Shown piece by piece: positions 8,820-18,740 of a DNA stretch of 64,000 nt. Each line of letters begins with the position of its first letter. Within the stretch, counting starts at the first letter, position 1. The stretch comes from Chitinophagales bacterium (lineage in GTDB: Bacteria > Bacteroidota > Bacteroidia > Chitinophagales > UBA8649), in the NCBI GenBank assembly GCA_020635995.1, contig JACJYS010000005.1, positions 62,001 through 126,000 of the forward strand, in the 5' to 3' direction. Made by a program: the position numbers and the translations under genes. The notes under the pieces are model-generated. The model did no database searches. It was not told the origin of the DNA and worked only from the letters and a program-made list of their open reading frames with translations.

Positions 8820-11800
8820 TTAGAAATTACTTACGTCAGTAGGTCTCATGAATACAACTGCTTTTGTTACTTTTTCGCCTAAATCAAAAGCATTTACATG
8901 TATAATATATGTTCCACTACCTATTGGTATTTGTTTAGAGTTGTTTAAATCCCAAGTTAAAGAGTTATCTAAATTAACTCCCTGCCCTGTAACTTGCCCA
9001 GATGTTGTTTCTGACCTATTACTTAATACTTCAGCCAATGCACCAACAGATCTATTGAATTTTCTTACTAATTTACCGTCTAATGAGAAAATACTTATTT
9101 CGCATTTATCCGGCAATCCAATAATTTTTACAACATTATCTATCTGATTTTGCTCATAAGCAGAATATGCATAATAAGGATTTGGTACTACTCTAATATT
9201 ATCTAAAGCACTCTCAGCTATTTCAGTTTGATTTTCTAACGGTGCTTTTCCTACGGTGCTAAATCTGTATCTCGGTAATGAATCATTAGTTTCCGGTGTT
9301 AAAGTTTCGGCAGTAAATAATGGTTCAAAAGGCTGATTTACATTTATATTTATTCTAGCTGTAGTAGGGATATTTGTAGGAGTAAAAAACTCATATCCTT
9401 TTTCTACTATAGGAATAAACGTATAAATAATATCATCATACACATCACTTATATCAGTTGGGATAAGGGTAGTAGCACTTGTAGGAATAGTATTATTCAT
9501 AAAAACTGAGTGTACTGCGTTTCCATTATCGTAAGGCGTATTAAATACATATACATAATGTCTTCCTCCCCAAAGAGGCAGGTTTGCTTCTGTTCCTATT
9601 AATGTTGTAGTGTTAGACGCTATATCACTTGTAGGGTTAAACACCATATCAACACCATTGTATGCAGATAAACTTGAGGCTTCTCCAAAAGCAATGTTTA
9701 ATCTTTGCCCTGTTTCCAAGTTAATAGCATAACCCGGGAATTTTCCTTTTCCTACACCATAACCTATATCTCCAGAACGCAAAGCTCCTTTAGGTGTTCC
9801 ATCAGCAGTATATAAAATATCATCTCCTGTTTCAAAAACCACACAATCTGACCATTTTGATTGGTCTGATGTTAAAACGATAGTTACACTTACTAATTTA
9901 TCTAAATTGTTCTTTGGATTTTTAACTACTGTAGCGTTTGTGTTTGCAACGTCCCAGTATTCCCATCTAAAAGCAGGACCATATAAAAACTGTGGTCTTG
10001 AACTTTCTTCATTAGTACCTTCAAATCCCGGATTAGCGTAGTTACTTGCTAAACAGTATGGAGCAATTTGCCCATCTAAAATAGAAGTTCCAAACATAGT
10101 AGATTGGTCAACTTCCGGATCGTAAAAAATTTGAGATTGACTACCTCCTACATTATCATATTGGTGTGCGTCATAAACTTGAGCTAATGAAACTACTTGA
10201 GATTCACTACTTCCAGCTCTTATCCAGTTATTAGGTGTTATAAAACCATCATCTGCTATAAATGATAACCAAGGCTTGTCTATATTATCAAATACAAGCT
10301 CACTTGACAGTACACTATATACAGGATTTGAATTTAACAAATTGGTATTTTTTGGCTTAGGTATATTTACAGATACTGAAATACCATAATCTTCAATAAC
10401 TTGTTCATAAGCATTATTAAATTCTCTATCTGCCTCTATCGTATCTATAGGTGTTCCACTTTCATTTGTTACAAATATTTTCCAAAAACTACTATCCGAG
10501 AATGACGATTCTGCATCTGCATATCTAACCGGAATAGTATCCATAACATTAGGTGTTACGGTTGTATCCAAGGAGTAAAGAGTGTCCCATCTAAAAGAAT
10601 AAGATTCAAAACGCAATTCAAAATTTACATTCTGTAATTTTAATGGGTCTATAACTTTTGCTTTTAAAGGATCGGCTCCTAACTTATACTCTAAAACATC
10701 TTTAAATCCTCCATTAGTAATAATGTCATTTTCTGTTCCTTCAGATAATTCAATTACTTTTCCTCCATTACCTCTTCCTTCATATCTAAATACTTGAAGT
10801 GGGTCTCCCGTTTCTGCTTGTAGCTCTGTACCATTAGCTCTTGAATCTATAGCGTGAGGAATAGCCGAATATATTTTAAAATTATTTCTACCTTGCAAAA
10901 ATACATCCAATTTAGGTAAACCTTGTGTAGTCGGATAAGGATTATAATCGGCATACGCATACGCAACAGCTGTAAAATAATATGGCTTATTATTCACTAA
11001 GGCATTATCTCCAGTAGCAAAGGCATCTGTAGTTACTTCTATTGTTTTATTAGTTCCCGTATTATTTCCATCTACTCTTAGTATTGCATTATATGTTCCA
11101 TTTCCATTATCTTCATAATTAAAAACTTTACTTACATCATCTTCTATATCTGACTGATAAATTAATACTGCTTTTTCAGGATTAGTTAAATCCGTAGCAG
11201 TAACCTCTGCTACTTTTGTTTGATAAACCATATATCCTTGGAATCTATACAAAGAATCGTTAGTAGCTACACCATTATTTGGTAGAGGGTGAGGCTCTGC
11301 ATACATTTCTCCAAAATTATTTGAACCTCTTTCATTAACTAAGTTAATAACTAATTTATTCTTTAGTTCTCTAATGGCTAAAGTAGGAGCATCTGGTCCG
11401 TCAACTATATCAAAATAATTATCAAATAAATTTTGAGCTAAATCATCAGGAGGTCCTAAAATAACATCTCTATCAAAGTTATTAACATAATTATCAGGAA
11501 ATACTGTTAAAACACCTATAGTGATACGCTGAGGATCTCCTGGTTGCAAAGTAAAAGGGCCTGAATTTTGCACAAAACGTCTATCCGCAGGAGCGTTACT
11601 GCAAGATACTTCAGACAATTCAGCAGGATTAGCAGGGTTACCTGGGTAAACGTAACTAAAAGGAGGATTTCCTGTACGTGCATCGCAAGAATAAACAATA
11701 GGTAAGCCGTCTGCCCATTTACTTGTTTGATAATTTCTAAATTCTGCAGCTACGTCAGGGTCAGATTGAGGTCCTGTAGTATTATTAAAATATACAAAAG

Positions 11801-12923
11801 AAGATAAGCCTAATTGATTTCCGTTATCATCTAAAGGTCCCTCAAAAAAATCAATGGCCGTAATTGGTGGATTTGAGCCATACTGTCCATCTATAGCATT
11901 AGCATTATATACATATCCTATATCTCTAACCGTATCACAACCTATATAATCATCTGTAGCATCACCTAAATCCGGATCAACAAAAATACCCATATATGTT
12001 TCATACAAAGGATTTGGTGATTTTTTAATAATTTCAAATGTATAAAAAGTCATATCATTAAGTGCATTAGCTGTAGTATAAGCAAATGCTAAACAGTTAA
12101 CTTGCACACCTATTACTGCTCCACCTGTTCTACCGTGTATTTGTCCATTATCGTTAATTACCCAAAATATCATTTGGTCTGCATAAGTAGGTTGAATAAC
12201 TCCAAATTCATCTTTTACACCTATAATTGGGTAATCTCCTTTTCTTGGGTCGTAAATATTATTTCCATCTACATCAAAGAAAGGAGCTAAAGAACCTTCA
12301 TTGTAATATTTGTCTGTTTCATTTTCTAAATAGTAGGGATTTCCTTTACCCGGCCATTTTAATACATTCTCAGGAATGTCAGCTGACGGAATGTCATTTC
12401 CACCAGCAGCATTATACAATGAAATCAATGTAGAAATTTCAGATGCAAATACTTCAAAATGCTCGTCATAAGTTTTACACACATCAAAATTCACATCTCC
12501 ATACAAACCACTTAATGGCCCTGTATAAAAATCGTGCCCTTGATTTCTGTATGTTTGAGATGCACATTTTAAGTTTCCCCCATTATCTAAACCTGTAAAC
12601 CATAACGCTCCTGTAAATAAAGAACTTACAGGTGTAACGCCTGAAGCAGGGTCAACCTTAGGCACTTCATATTTAGCTGTTTCTACTCCATCCCACCAAA
12701 AATCACCACCGCCTAATATTCTTGCTCTAATATTATTTATATTAATATCAATTTGGCTTGATGAAGGTGTACAATCAAATGCCCCTGTTTTTCCTGAAAC
12801 GGGATTAACATTTGCATGATTTTTTCCTGAATAACCAACATACTTTTTAGCACTTACACTTGTAGCTAAAAGTAAAGTTGAAATTAAAATTATAGATTTT
12901 ATCTTCATTGTTCTCATATTCAT
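8820..12923 (-). CDS. Large exported surface protein, operon partner of a TonB receptor and PorV-OmpA
   Basis: A 1367-residue protein with an N-terminal signal (MKIKSIILISTLLLATSVSA; the Met at residue 6 is an alternative start). No enzyme motif is recognised. An acidic calcium-type loop, DVDGNNIYDP (about 217-226), is followed by KGDYP, and there are long beta-rich stretches. The last ~100 residues (ISIFSLDGKLVRKF ... IPIGSGTYIIHV ... KAVVFM) look like a FlgD-Ig/T9SS type A-like C-terminal fold, which would suit export by T9SS and surface anchoring. It lies 5 bases after the TonB receptor and 28 bases before the PorV-OmpA gene, so the three products probably act together at the outer membrane. 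Function unknown. Confidence 0.75.
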   Translation of the reverse strand: MNMRTMKIKSIILISTLLLATSVSAKKYVGYSGKNHANVNPVSGKTGAFDCTPSSSQIDININNIRARILGGGDFWWDGVETAKYEVPKVDPASGVTPVSSLFTGALWFTGLDNGGNLKCASQTYRNQGHDFYTGPLSGLYGDVNFDVCKTYDEHFEVFASEISTLISLYNAAGGNDIPSADIPENVLKWPGKGNPYYLENETDKYYNEGSLAPFFDVDGNNIYDPRKGDYPIIGVKDEFGVIQPTYADQMIFWVINDNGQIHGRTGGAVIGVQVNCLAFAYTTANALNDMTFYTFEIIKKSPNPLYETYMGIFVDPDLGDATDDYIGCDTVRDIGYVYNANAIDGQYGSNPPITAIDFFEGPLDDNGNQLGLSSFVYFNNTTGPQSDPDVAAEFRNYQTSKWADGLPIVYSCDARTGNPPFSYVYPGNPANPAELSEVSCSNAPADRRFVQNSGPFTLQPGDPQRITIGVLTVFPDNYVNNFDRDVILGPPDDLAQNLFDNYFDIVDGPDAPTLAIRELKNKLVINLVNERGSNNFGEMYAEPHPLPNNGVATNDSLYRFQGYMVYQTKVAEVTATDLTNPEKAVLIYQSDIEDDVSKVFNYEDNGNGTYNAILRVDGNNTGTNKTIEVTTDAFATGDNALVNNKPYYFTAVAYAYADYNPYPTTQGLPKLDVFLQGRNNFKIYSAIPHAIDSRANGTELQAETGDPLQVFRYEGRGNGGKVIELSEGTENDIITNGGFKDVLEYKLGADPLKAKVIDPLKLQNVNFELRFESYSFRWDTLYSLDTTVTPNVMDTIPVRYADAESSFSDSSFWKIFVTNESGTPIDTIEADREFNNAYEQVIEDYGISVSVNIPKPKNTNLLNSNPVYSVLSSELVFDNIDKPWLSFIADDGFITPNNWIRAGSSESQVVSLAQVYDAHQYDNVGGSQSQIFYDPEVDQSTMFGTSILDGQIAPYCLASNYANPGFEGTNEESSRPQFLYGPAFRWEYWDVANTNATVVKNPKNNLDKLVSVTIVLTSDQSKWSDCVVFETGDDILYTADGTPKGALRSGDIGYGVGKGKFPGYAINLETGQRLNIAFGEASSLSAYNGVDMVFNPTSDIASNTTTLIGTEANLPLWGGRHYVYVFNTPYDNGNAVHSVFMNNTIPTSATTLIPTDISDVYDDIIYTFIPIVEKGYEFFTPTNIPTTARININVNQPFEPLFTAETLTPETNDSLPRYRFSTVGKAPLENQTEIAESALDNIRVVPNPYYAYSAYEQNQIDNVVKIIGLPDKCEISIFSLDGKLVRKFNRSVGALAEVLSNRSETTSGQVTGQGVNLDNSLTWDLNNSKQIPIGSGTYIIHVNAFDLGEKVTKAVVFMRPTDVSNF

Positions 12924-12928
12924 TCTGT

Positions 12929-15900
12929 TTAAAAATTAACTGATGCTCCTAAATAAATTCTTCTTGGCGATGAATATTTAGTAGGCGAATTTACTCTCGC
13001 TTTATACAAATCTCTATAGGCTGTAGGGTTGCTAGATGCTTCAGCTGCTTGAATTCCTGCCGGACTTTCCAAATAACCATCATCATTAGCTGTTCCAGTA
13101 TATCTATATACATCTAATACATTAGCTGTACCTAATAAATTATCTATCCATAAATAAACATTAAAGTAAAGGTTTCTTTTTTCTGCATCTTCTTTCTTCT
13201 TACCGATCTCTACATTAAATGATTTGTCAATTTTTAAATCTGCTCTAAAGTTCCAGCCTATTCTTGAACCATTTATGTATCCTAATGTTACAAGTCTTGT
13301 AACCGCAGCTAAAGCTTCAGGGGATGCATCTCTTTGACGCGTATAAGGTGTACCTGAACGTGCCTGAGCTAATAAGTTGATACCAAAATTAGATAATATT
13401 TGTTTTCCTTTTTTAGAAACAGGACCATTGTAATCACTTCCCTCTCCAAAGCGGTAATCTATAGTCATATTGATAGCATGTCTTGAATCAAAATCTAAAG
13501 GATTAACCGTTCTAAAGTTTGTACCTGAATTTCTAACTACTTGTTGTTGTGTTTGGTCATCACTACCTGTACCTTCTGCAAATTGAAGTGTATAGTTAGC
13601 TGTTAATCTTATATTTTTTGTTCTTCTTAAATCATATCCAAATTCAAAACCTTTAGTATTTCCAAAGTCTATATTATCGTAAGAATAATAGAATTTAGAA
13701 GATTTTCCATTAACACCGTCAAACTTCTTAAACTGAATTAAGTTTTTAAATTCTTTATAGTAAGCAGAAAATGTTAAAGCCGAAGTTTTGGTTACTTTTT
13801 GTTTAAATCCTAATTGGAAATCAATAGTTGTTTCCGGTCTTAAATTGGGATTGTTAATTACTGTGTTTTGCTCTATAAAATAATAATCCATTGGATTCCC
13901 AATAGAACGGTTATTTATAAATCCATCAGAAATACTTGATTGAGGTGTTTGAGATAACACATCGTAATGAGCAAAGAATAAAGCATTATCTGTAATGTTA
14001 AATGAAAATTGCAAACGTGGCATAAAGTTAAATGCCGTTTTATAATTTTGAAATGCTTGGTCAATATCATAATCATCTGCCTGAGTGTCTGAAGCTTGTC
14101 CATCTGGTTTTACAGGCACTCCTTTATCTTCGCCTAATGAGTTATAGTTTTTAACTTCAACTCCTTCTTTATTATAAAATGTATTGCCATTTCTATAACC
14201 TGTTATAGCTCCACTTGTAGTACCATCTGAAGTATAAACAGCATAATCATTTCCTATATTAGAAGGATGCTCTCCTGCTTTAAATTCTCCCGCATTTAAA
14301 GAACCGAACATTGAGTATGGGTCTTTCAATACTTTTTGATTAGCGTTATAAGCATCTACTCTAAAACCTATTCTAAATGTTAAATCTTTTAATTGAAATT
14401 TATCTTCTATGTATCCAGCTGCATAAATAGGTTTAAATGGAGCAACAGGTCTTGTATGCACACCATTTTCATCTGTTTTCTTCCAAAAATCTTCAAATGA
14501 AACTTTTCCATTTACTCTATTGCCATATACGTCATATCCTCTGTAATCTCTATTAACAAAATTATTTCTAATTAACTCATCTGCACTAAAATAGTCTATA
14601 CTAAAATTTTCAAGAGGTTGGTCATATACGTTAATCCATTCATTATCTGCTATGCCATTAGCTGCTCTAAAGTTTTCATCAAAATAAGATTGTACTCTTT
14701 CTCCTTTATCGTTATAAACAGTTGGTTTGTAGTAATAATAAATTGAATCTGTGAAATAGATTGCTTGTCCATCTACAGGAGTTAATTCTCCATTATTATA
14801 AAAATAAGGATTGTCCGTATCCAATTCTAAATGATTGTTAGTTAATTGTCTTGCTCCGTCCCATAAACCTAGTGGATTTAAAGCATAATGTCTCATAACT
14901 TGTTGCTGATACTCAACTCCAAATGTTAGAGAGTGTTTGTTTCTTGACTCTGCTCCCGGTTTTAAAATATCAAAACCTGCATTTATTTGTCCTCTATATT
15001 TTTCATCGTCATTATCTACGCCCACACCGTTATACTGACGTCCCGTATTAAACCAGTTAATGGAGAATGGGTTATTACTTGGTCTTTCTCCGTTTATAAT
15101 AGCTTGAGTAGCTTGTAAATCTGCTACACTACCATTAAAGTAGTACTCTCCATTAGCGTCTTGTTTTACACCCGGTCCTTGTAAATCATAATAAGCGGTG
15201 TTATAATTTGAACCATATCCGTTTACATCTGAAGGGGTATAATATACTGCCGTATCAGCAAAGTTTGTTAGCTCCCAGTACTCACTATTAGCACTTTCTT
15301 CAAATACCGGTGCTCTGTCTGTTCTAAAGTTTCCAATATATCCATAATCCCAATAGTTTTTACCGTGGGTATCATCTTCATAATCTCTTCTATATTTCTC
15401 AAAATCAAACTGAACTTGATAAAAAGCATTTTGAAAAGCAGATTGTTTATCGCCTTCTTGTTTTTCTTTATTAAAATTTTGTGTGAAACGGATATATGTT
15501 TTATAGTTTTGAGTAGTATATAATGGGTTGTTTTCAAAGTTTAATAAAGCATAATCTTCTACCCATCTGTGTTCTCTTTTATATTCTATATTTCCCCCAA
15601 CAGTTAAAAATTTACCATCACCTAGTCTAAAATCTAATTTTGCATTACCTCTAGCTTGGTGTCTAACGGTATTTCTTTTTATTTTATTTACTTCTAATGA
15701 ATCTGCCGTTAAATCTTGTGCTCTTACTTTTATTACGCCATCTTCTATACGCAATGGTTGTTCTCTCATGCTTTCAAATATGTCGTCTTTAACTTTATAC
15801 ATATCTACAGATGAAGGTTTAGGGTCTTTATCTCTTTGATATTCTAAGTTAACAGCATAACCAATAACTGTTTGATCTTCTTTATTTTTTAATAATGGAC

Positions 15901-16660
15901 CAGCTAAATTAAAGTTCACTAAGTCAAATCTCCATCTATCTAAAGAACCTTGATATTCAACGCCTCCTGTTATTTTTCTAGCTCCACCTTTAGTAGATAT
16001 ATTGATAACCCCGGCAGTTGCATTACCAAATTTTGCAGAAACACCACCTGTTATAATGTCTATTTGCTCTACAGCAGATACCGGTAAGTTTACGTTTCCG
16101 CTTACTCTTATACCATCTACGTAGTAAACAACAGCATCACCTCTACCACCACGTATATTTATACCTCCATCTTTATCGGTTTGTTGTACACCCGCAGTTG
16201 TAGATGCTATGTTTGCAATATTTCTGGTAGGTAAATCGGCAATATCCTCTGCTGTTACTGTGTTTTTAGATGAAGTTTCCCCTGCATCTATCAAAGGAAC
16301 TTTATATTGAATTACCACAACTTCTTCTATAACTTGCTCTGTGGCAGCCATTTTTTTATCTAAATATGTGGTTTGGTCGTTTTTTACTACCACCCCTACT
16401 TCTCTTACGGTTTGATAACCAACTGTAGAAAATTGAACATCATATTTTCCAGGATTTAAAGGTTTAATAGAATAAAAACCATCAAAATCTGTAGTTGCAC
16501 CAATACCAGTAGGCACTCCACCCTCTACTATTGCTACCGAAGCAAAAGGAATACCTTCTCCGTTTTCATCTGTAATTTTACCACTAATCTCCCCACTTTG
16601 TGCCATGGCAACAATAGAAAAGATAGACATTAACAGTACTAAAATATAATTTTTCTGCAT
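12929..16660 (-). CDS. TonB-dependent outer-membrane receptor with carboxypeptidase-regulatory-like domain
   Basis: A 1243-residue receptor. Signal peptide about 1-20, then a carboxypeptidase-D regulatory-like domain (about 24-110, GEISGKITDENGEGIPFASV). A plug domain follows (about 120-235; LPTRNIANIASTTAGVQ, GINIRGGRGDAVVYYVDGI, VSAKFGNATAGVINI), then a long beta-barrel ending in SPRRIYLGASVNF. Such receptors import ligands through the outer membrane using TonB energy. There is no SusD partner next to it, so it is not an ordinary SusC. Instead it heads an operon with a large exported protein and a PorV-OmpA fusion. It may serve assembly of those proteins or uptake of a compound they capture; the ligand is not predictable. 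Confidence 0.88.
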   Translation of the reverse strand: MQKNYILVLLMSIFSIVAMAQSGEISGKITDENGEGIPFASVAIVEGGVPTGIGATTDFDGFYSIKPLNPGKYDVQFSTVGYQTVREVGVVVKNDQTTYLDKKMAATEQVIEEVVVIQYKVPLIDAGETSSKNTVTAEDIADLPTRNIANIASTTAGVQQTDKDGGINIRGGRGDAVVYYVDGIRVSGNVNLPVSAVEQIDIITGGVSAKFGNATAGVINISTKGGARKITGGVEYQGSLDRWRFDLVNFNLAGPLLKNKEDQTVIGYAVNLEYQRDKDPKPSSVDMYKVKDDIFESMREQPLRIEDGVIKVRAQDLTADSLEVNKIKRNTVRHQARGNAKLDFRLGDGKFLTVGGNIEYKREHRWVEDYALLNFENNPLYTTQNYKTYIRFTQNFNKEKQEGDKQSAFQNAFYQVQFDFEKYRRDYEDDTHGKNYWDYGYIGNFRTDRAPVFEESANSEYWELTNFADTAVYYTPSDVNGYGSNYNTAYYDLQGPGVKQDANGEYYFNGSVADLQATQAIINGERPSNNPFSINWFNTGRQYNGVGVDNDDEKYRGQINAGFDILKPGAESRNKHSLTFGVEYQQQVMRHYALNPLGLWDGARQLTNNHLELDTDNPYFYNNGELTPVDGQAIYFTDSIYYYYKPTVYNDKGERVQSYFDENFRAANGIADNEWINVYDQPLENFSIDYFSADELIRNNFVNRDYRGYDVYGNRVNGKVSFEDFWKKTDENGVHTRPVAPFKPIYAAGYIEDKFQLKDLTFRIGFRVDAYNANQKVLKDPYSMFGSLNAGEFKAGEHPSNIGNDYAVYTSDGTTSGAITGYRNGNTFYNKEGVEVKNYNSLGEDKGVPVKPDGQASDTQADDYDIDQAFQNYKTAFNFMPRLQFSFNITDNALFFAHYDVLSQTPQSSISDGFINNRSIGNPMDYYFIEQNTVINNPNLRPETTIDFQLGFKQKVTKTSALTFSAYYKEFKNLIQFKKFDGVNGKSSKFYYSYDNIDFGNTKGFEFGYDLRRTKNIRLTANYTLQFAEGTGSDDQTQQQVVRNSGTNFRTVNPLDFDSRHAINMTIDYRFGEGSDYNGPVSKKGKQILSNFGINLLAQARSGTPYTRQRDASPEALAAVTRLVTLGYINGSRIGWNFRADLKIDKSFNVEIGKKKEDAEKRNLYFNVYLWIDNLLGTANVLDVYRYTGTANDDGYLESPAGIQAAEASSNPTAYRDLYKARVNSPTKYSSPRRIYLGASVNF

Positions 16661-16692
16661 ATTAAATTGTTTAACATTATTTTAACAACGAC

Positions 16693-16700
16693 CAAAGTTA
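16693..16700 (-). promoter_or_regulatory. -7 box of the surface operon
   Basis: TAACTTTG on the minus strand (CAAAGTTA at 16693-16700), matching TAnnTTTG, 32 bases before the receptor ATG. This predicts a leader of roughly 25-30 bases. No clear -33 TTG is seen. Confidence 0.5.
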
Positions 16701-16772
16701 TAAATATTTTTAAGAAACATTAGCATTTTAGTGTCATAATATTAAGAGAATTTTAACAAAAAGTATCAAAAA

Positions 16773-17717
16773 TTAGTCTAAATAGGCGTTCCCGAGAATT
16801 TTATTACTTAAAATTTTTGCCAACTTATATTTTGATTGGTGTGTCCAGCCTGCTATATGAGGCGACACAATGACATTTTTATGAGAGAATAATTCTTCAT
16901 ACATCTTCTTTTCCTCATTTGTATAGGTCTGTAGTTTTTCATTCTCAAAAACGTCTAAGCAAGCACCTAATATTTTTTTATTGTTTAATCCATTTGTTAA
17001 ATCCTTGGTGTTTACCACTTTACCTCTTGAGGTATTTATTAAGTAAAAAGGATGCTTCATTTTATTTATAAAACCCTCACTAAAGTAATAATGGGTTTCT
17101 TTATTATATGGTACATGAAAACTTAAAACTTCCGCTTCATTATATATGTCTTGAAGATTAACCTGTTTTGCATATTTATCATCTTCTGTTTTTAAATATT
17201 TATCATAAAATAAAACTTGTACATCAAAACCATATAGCTTTTTTGCCATGACTTTGCCTGTATTTCCATATCCTATTAAGCCTATGGTTTTTCCTTTAAG
17301 CTCTTCTCCCCTTCTCTGTTCTCTTTGCCAAATAAAATTTTTTACTTCATTATTGGCATATATTAATTGGTTAAACAAACCAAGCAACATTCCTATGGCG
17401 TGTTCTGCTACGGCATCTCTGTTCCCTTCAGGCGAATTATATACTTTTATTCCTTTGCTTTCGGCATAAGGTATATCCACTATCTCCATACCACTACCCA
17501 AGCGACCTATAATTTTCAACTTTTCAGCTTTATTTAAGAATTGTTTATCTACATTAATTTTACTATTTATAATGAGTATTTCATATTCTGCTATTATTTT
17601 TTCTACTTCTTGCTGCTGAATATTAGGCAAATAGGTACACAGATAGCCTGCCTTTTCTATATCTTCTATCAATATATTGTGAACACTATCTGTAATTAAT
17701 GCTTTTTTGGGGGTCAT
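16773..17717 (-). CDS. D-isomer-specific 2-hydroxyacid dehydrogenase (PGDH-like)
   Basis: A 314-residue NAD-dependent dehydrogenase of the D-3-phosphoglycerate/D-lactate dehydrogenase superfamily. The Rossmann motif is G149-Y-G151-N-T-G154. Catalytic residues are R231 (NTSRGKVV), E258 (LDVFENE) and H287 (VSPHIAGW). It lacks the C-terminal ACT or regulatory domain of long SerA forms. No serine genes lie next to it, so whether it makes phosphohydroxypyruvate or acts on another hydroxyacid cannot be decided. A single gene between two envelope loci. Confidence 0.88.
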   Translation of the reverse strand: MTPKKALITDSVHNILIEDIEKAGYLCTYLPNIQQQEVEKIIAEYEILIINSKINVDKQFLNKAEKLKIIGRLGSGMEIVDIPYAESKGIKVYNSPEGNRDAVAEHAIGMLLGLFNQLIYANNEVKNFIWQREQRRGEELKGKTIGLIGYGNTGKVMAKKLYGFDVQVLFYDKYLKTEDDKYAKQVNLQDIYNEAEVLSFHVPYNKETHYYFSEGFINKMKHPFYLINTSRGKVVNTKDLTNGLNNKKILGACLDVFENEKLQTYTNEEKKMYEELFSHKNVIVSPHIAGWTHQSKYKLAKILSNKILGNAYLD

Positions 17718-17858
17718 AAATAATTTGATATTACGCCCATAAATTTACAACTTGTTTGTGTATAATACCGATTAGGAATATATAATAGTCTAATATCAGC
17801 TTATTAGATGTATTAAACTAACGGTATTTACCATTGTAAATGAAGTAATTTGATGATT

Positions 17859-18040
17859 GGGATTACCGTATGCATGGCAATGACGTTTTGGGGAAGGTTA
17901 ATAAATCTACCATGTTCGTCATACTTCTACCTATCGGTAGACAGGTATCGGCAGACACGGTGCGGAGGCAGGTATCTCAATATCAGTTAACACAGTTTTG
18001 TTGTAAGGTATTTCTGCTTCCTTAGGAATTGTAGTGTGTT
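17859..18040. repeat. Dispersed intergenic repeat, copy 1
   Basis: The 352-base gap 17718-18069 holds no gene but carries a dispersed repeat. Its B module (17859-17897; gattaccg ... ggcaatgacg ... ggggaaggtt) is followed by its A module (about 17917-18008; tctacctatcgg ... gcggaggcaggtatctcaat ... cagtttt) and then a decayed second B. The same modules recur at 18829-18945 and, inverted, at 47036-47222. Copies are diverged, so this is an old non-coding repeat family, possibly remnants of a small mobile element. Confidence 0.7.
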
Positions 18041-18069
18041 TATAAGATTTAATACAAAAAACAAATATC

Positions 18070-18621
18070 TCATTTCTCTAATCTTATATAACTAATTTTA
18101 GGATTATCAGATTTTACATAAATCGTAAACCTTTGTTCTGTAGAACTAAAGTCATTTTTAAACTTATAACGATGTTCTCTTCTTACCGTATCCCCTTCAA
18201 TGAGGTAATCAAAACTTACTAACTGACTTCCCTTATCATACACTGCTGTCAAAGGCAATGAAGTAATTGTATCAAAAGCAGAAGAATCTATGATTGGCTC
18301 TGTAAAAGACATTATCGAAAAAGAAGGATTATCAGAGTCATAATACACGTAATACTTTTCCCCATCAATTACAAAAGGGTAATCAGATTTAGACAATTTA
18401 ACTTTATACACACGCCCCTGTACCAGATATTTCCAAGTAATATATCTAAACCCTGAGTACACTATTCCTTCAACTTTAATCCCCTTTTTAGGTAGATTAC
18501 GGTAATTAATAGTTTTTACTATTGCAATACTCATTACTACCGAGAACAACACAAAGGCGAAAATATTTTTTCTCTGTGGTCGGCATCCCTGCTGATTTTC
18601 ACTTCTTTTTTTCATACTCAT
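18070..18621 (-). CDS. Small membrane-anchored protein with two related extracytoplasmic modules
   Basis: A 183-residue protein, not recognised with confidence. A basic N-terminus (MKKRSENQQGCRPQRK) is followed by one membrane segment (about 20-40). Two beta-rich modules come next that look like relatives of each other. One ends in KYYVYYDSDNPSFSIM, the other in RFTIYVKSDNPKISYIRLE; each begins with a short tract around a VxG or VxF turn. This resembles DUF3592-type proteins, with the module duplicated. It sits alone between two repeat clusters, with a -7 box four bases before its ATG. A second in-frame ATG two codons later is possible. Function unknown. Confidence 0.7.
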   Translation of the reverse strand: MSMKKRSENQQGCRPQRKNIFAFVLFSVVMSIAIVKTINYRNLPKKGIKVEGIVYSGFRYITWKYLVQGRVYKVKLSKSDYPFVIDGEKYYVYYDSDNPSFSIMSFTEPIIDSSAFDTITSLPLTAVYDKGSQLVSFDYLIEGDTVRREHRYKFKNDFSSTEQRFTIYVKSDNPKISYIRLEK

Positions 18622-18625
18622 AACT

Positions 18626-18633
18626 CAAATGTA
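18626..18633 (-). promoter_or_regulatory. -7 box, leaderless type
   Basis: TACATTTG on the minus strand (CAAATGTA at 18626-18633), exactly four bases before the ATG at 18621. It matches TAnnTTTG and predicts a transcript starting at the start codon. Confidence 0.6.
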
Positions 18634-18680
18634 AGTATTTTTTTATTTATATTTGATTAAATAGGTAGAGCGTTTCCACT

Positions 18681-18713
18681 ACTCGTGCCACCACTTGGAG
18701 TGGCGGCACGAGT
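18681..18713. repeat. Long palindrome, family ACTCGTGCC, copy 1
   Basis: A 15-base stem with one mismatch. The left arm is actcgtgccaccact (18681-18695) and the right arm runs 18699-18713, with loop tgg. A nearly identical palindrome is at 27801-27833 and a half copy at 50140-50156. No T-run follows, so it is better read as a dispersed palindrome than a terminator. Confidence 0.75.
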
Positions 18714-18740
18714 ATTTCATCCTTTGTACTATGACTATAA

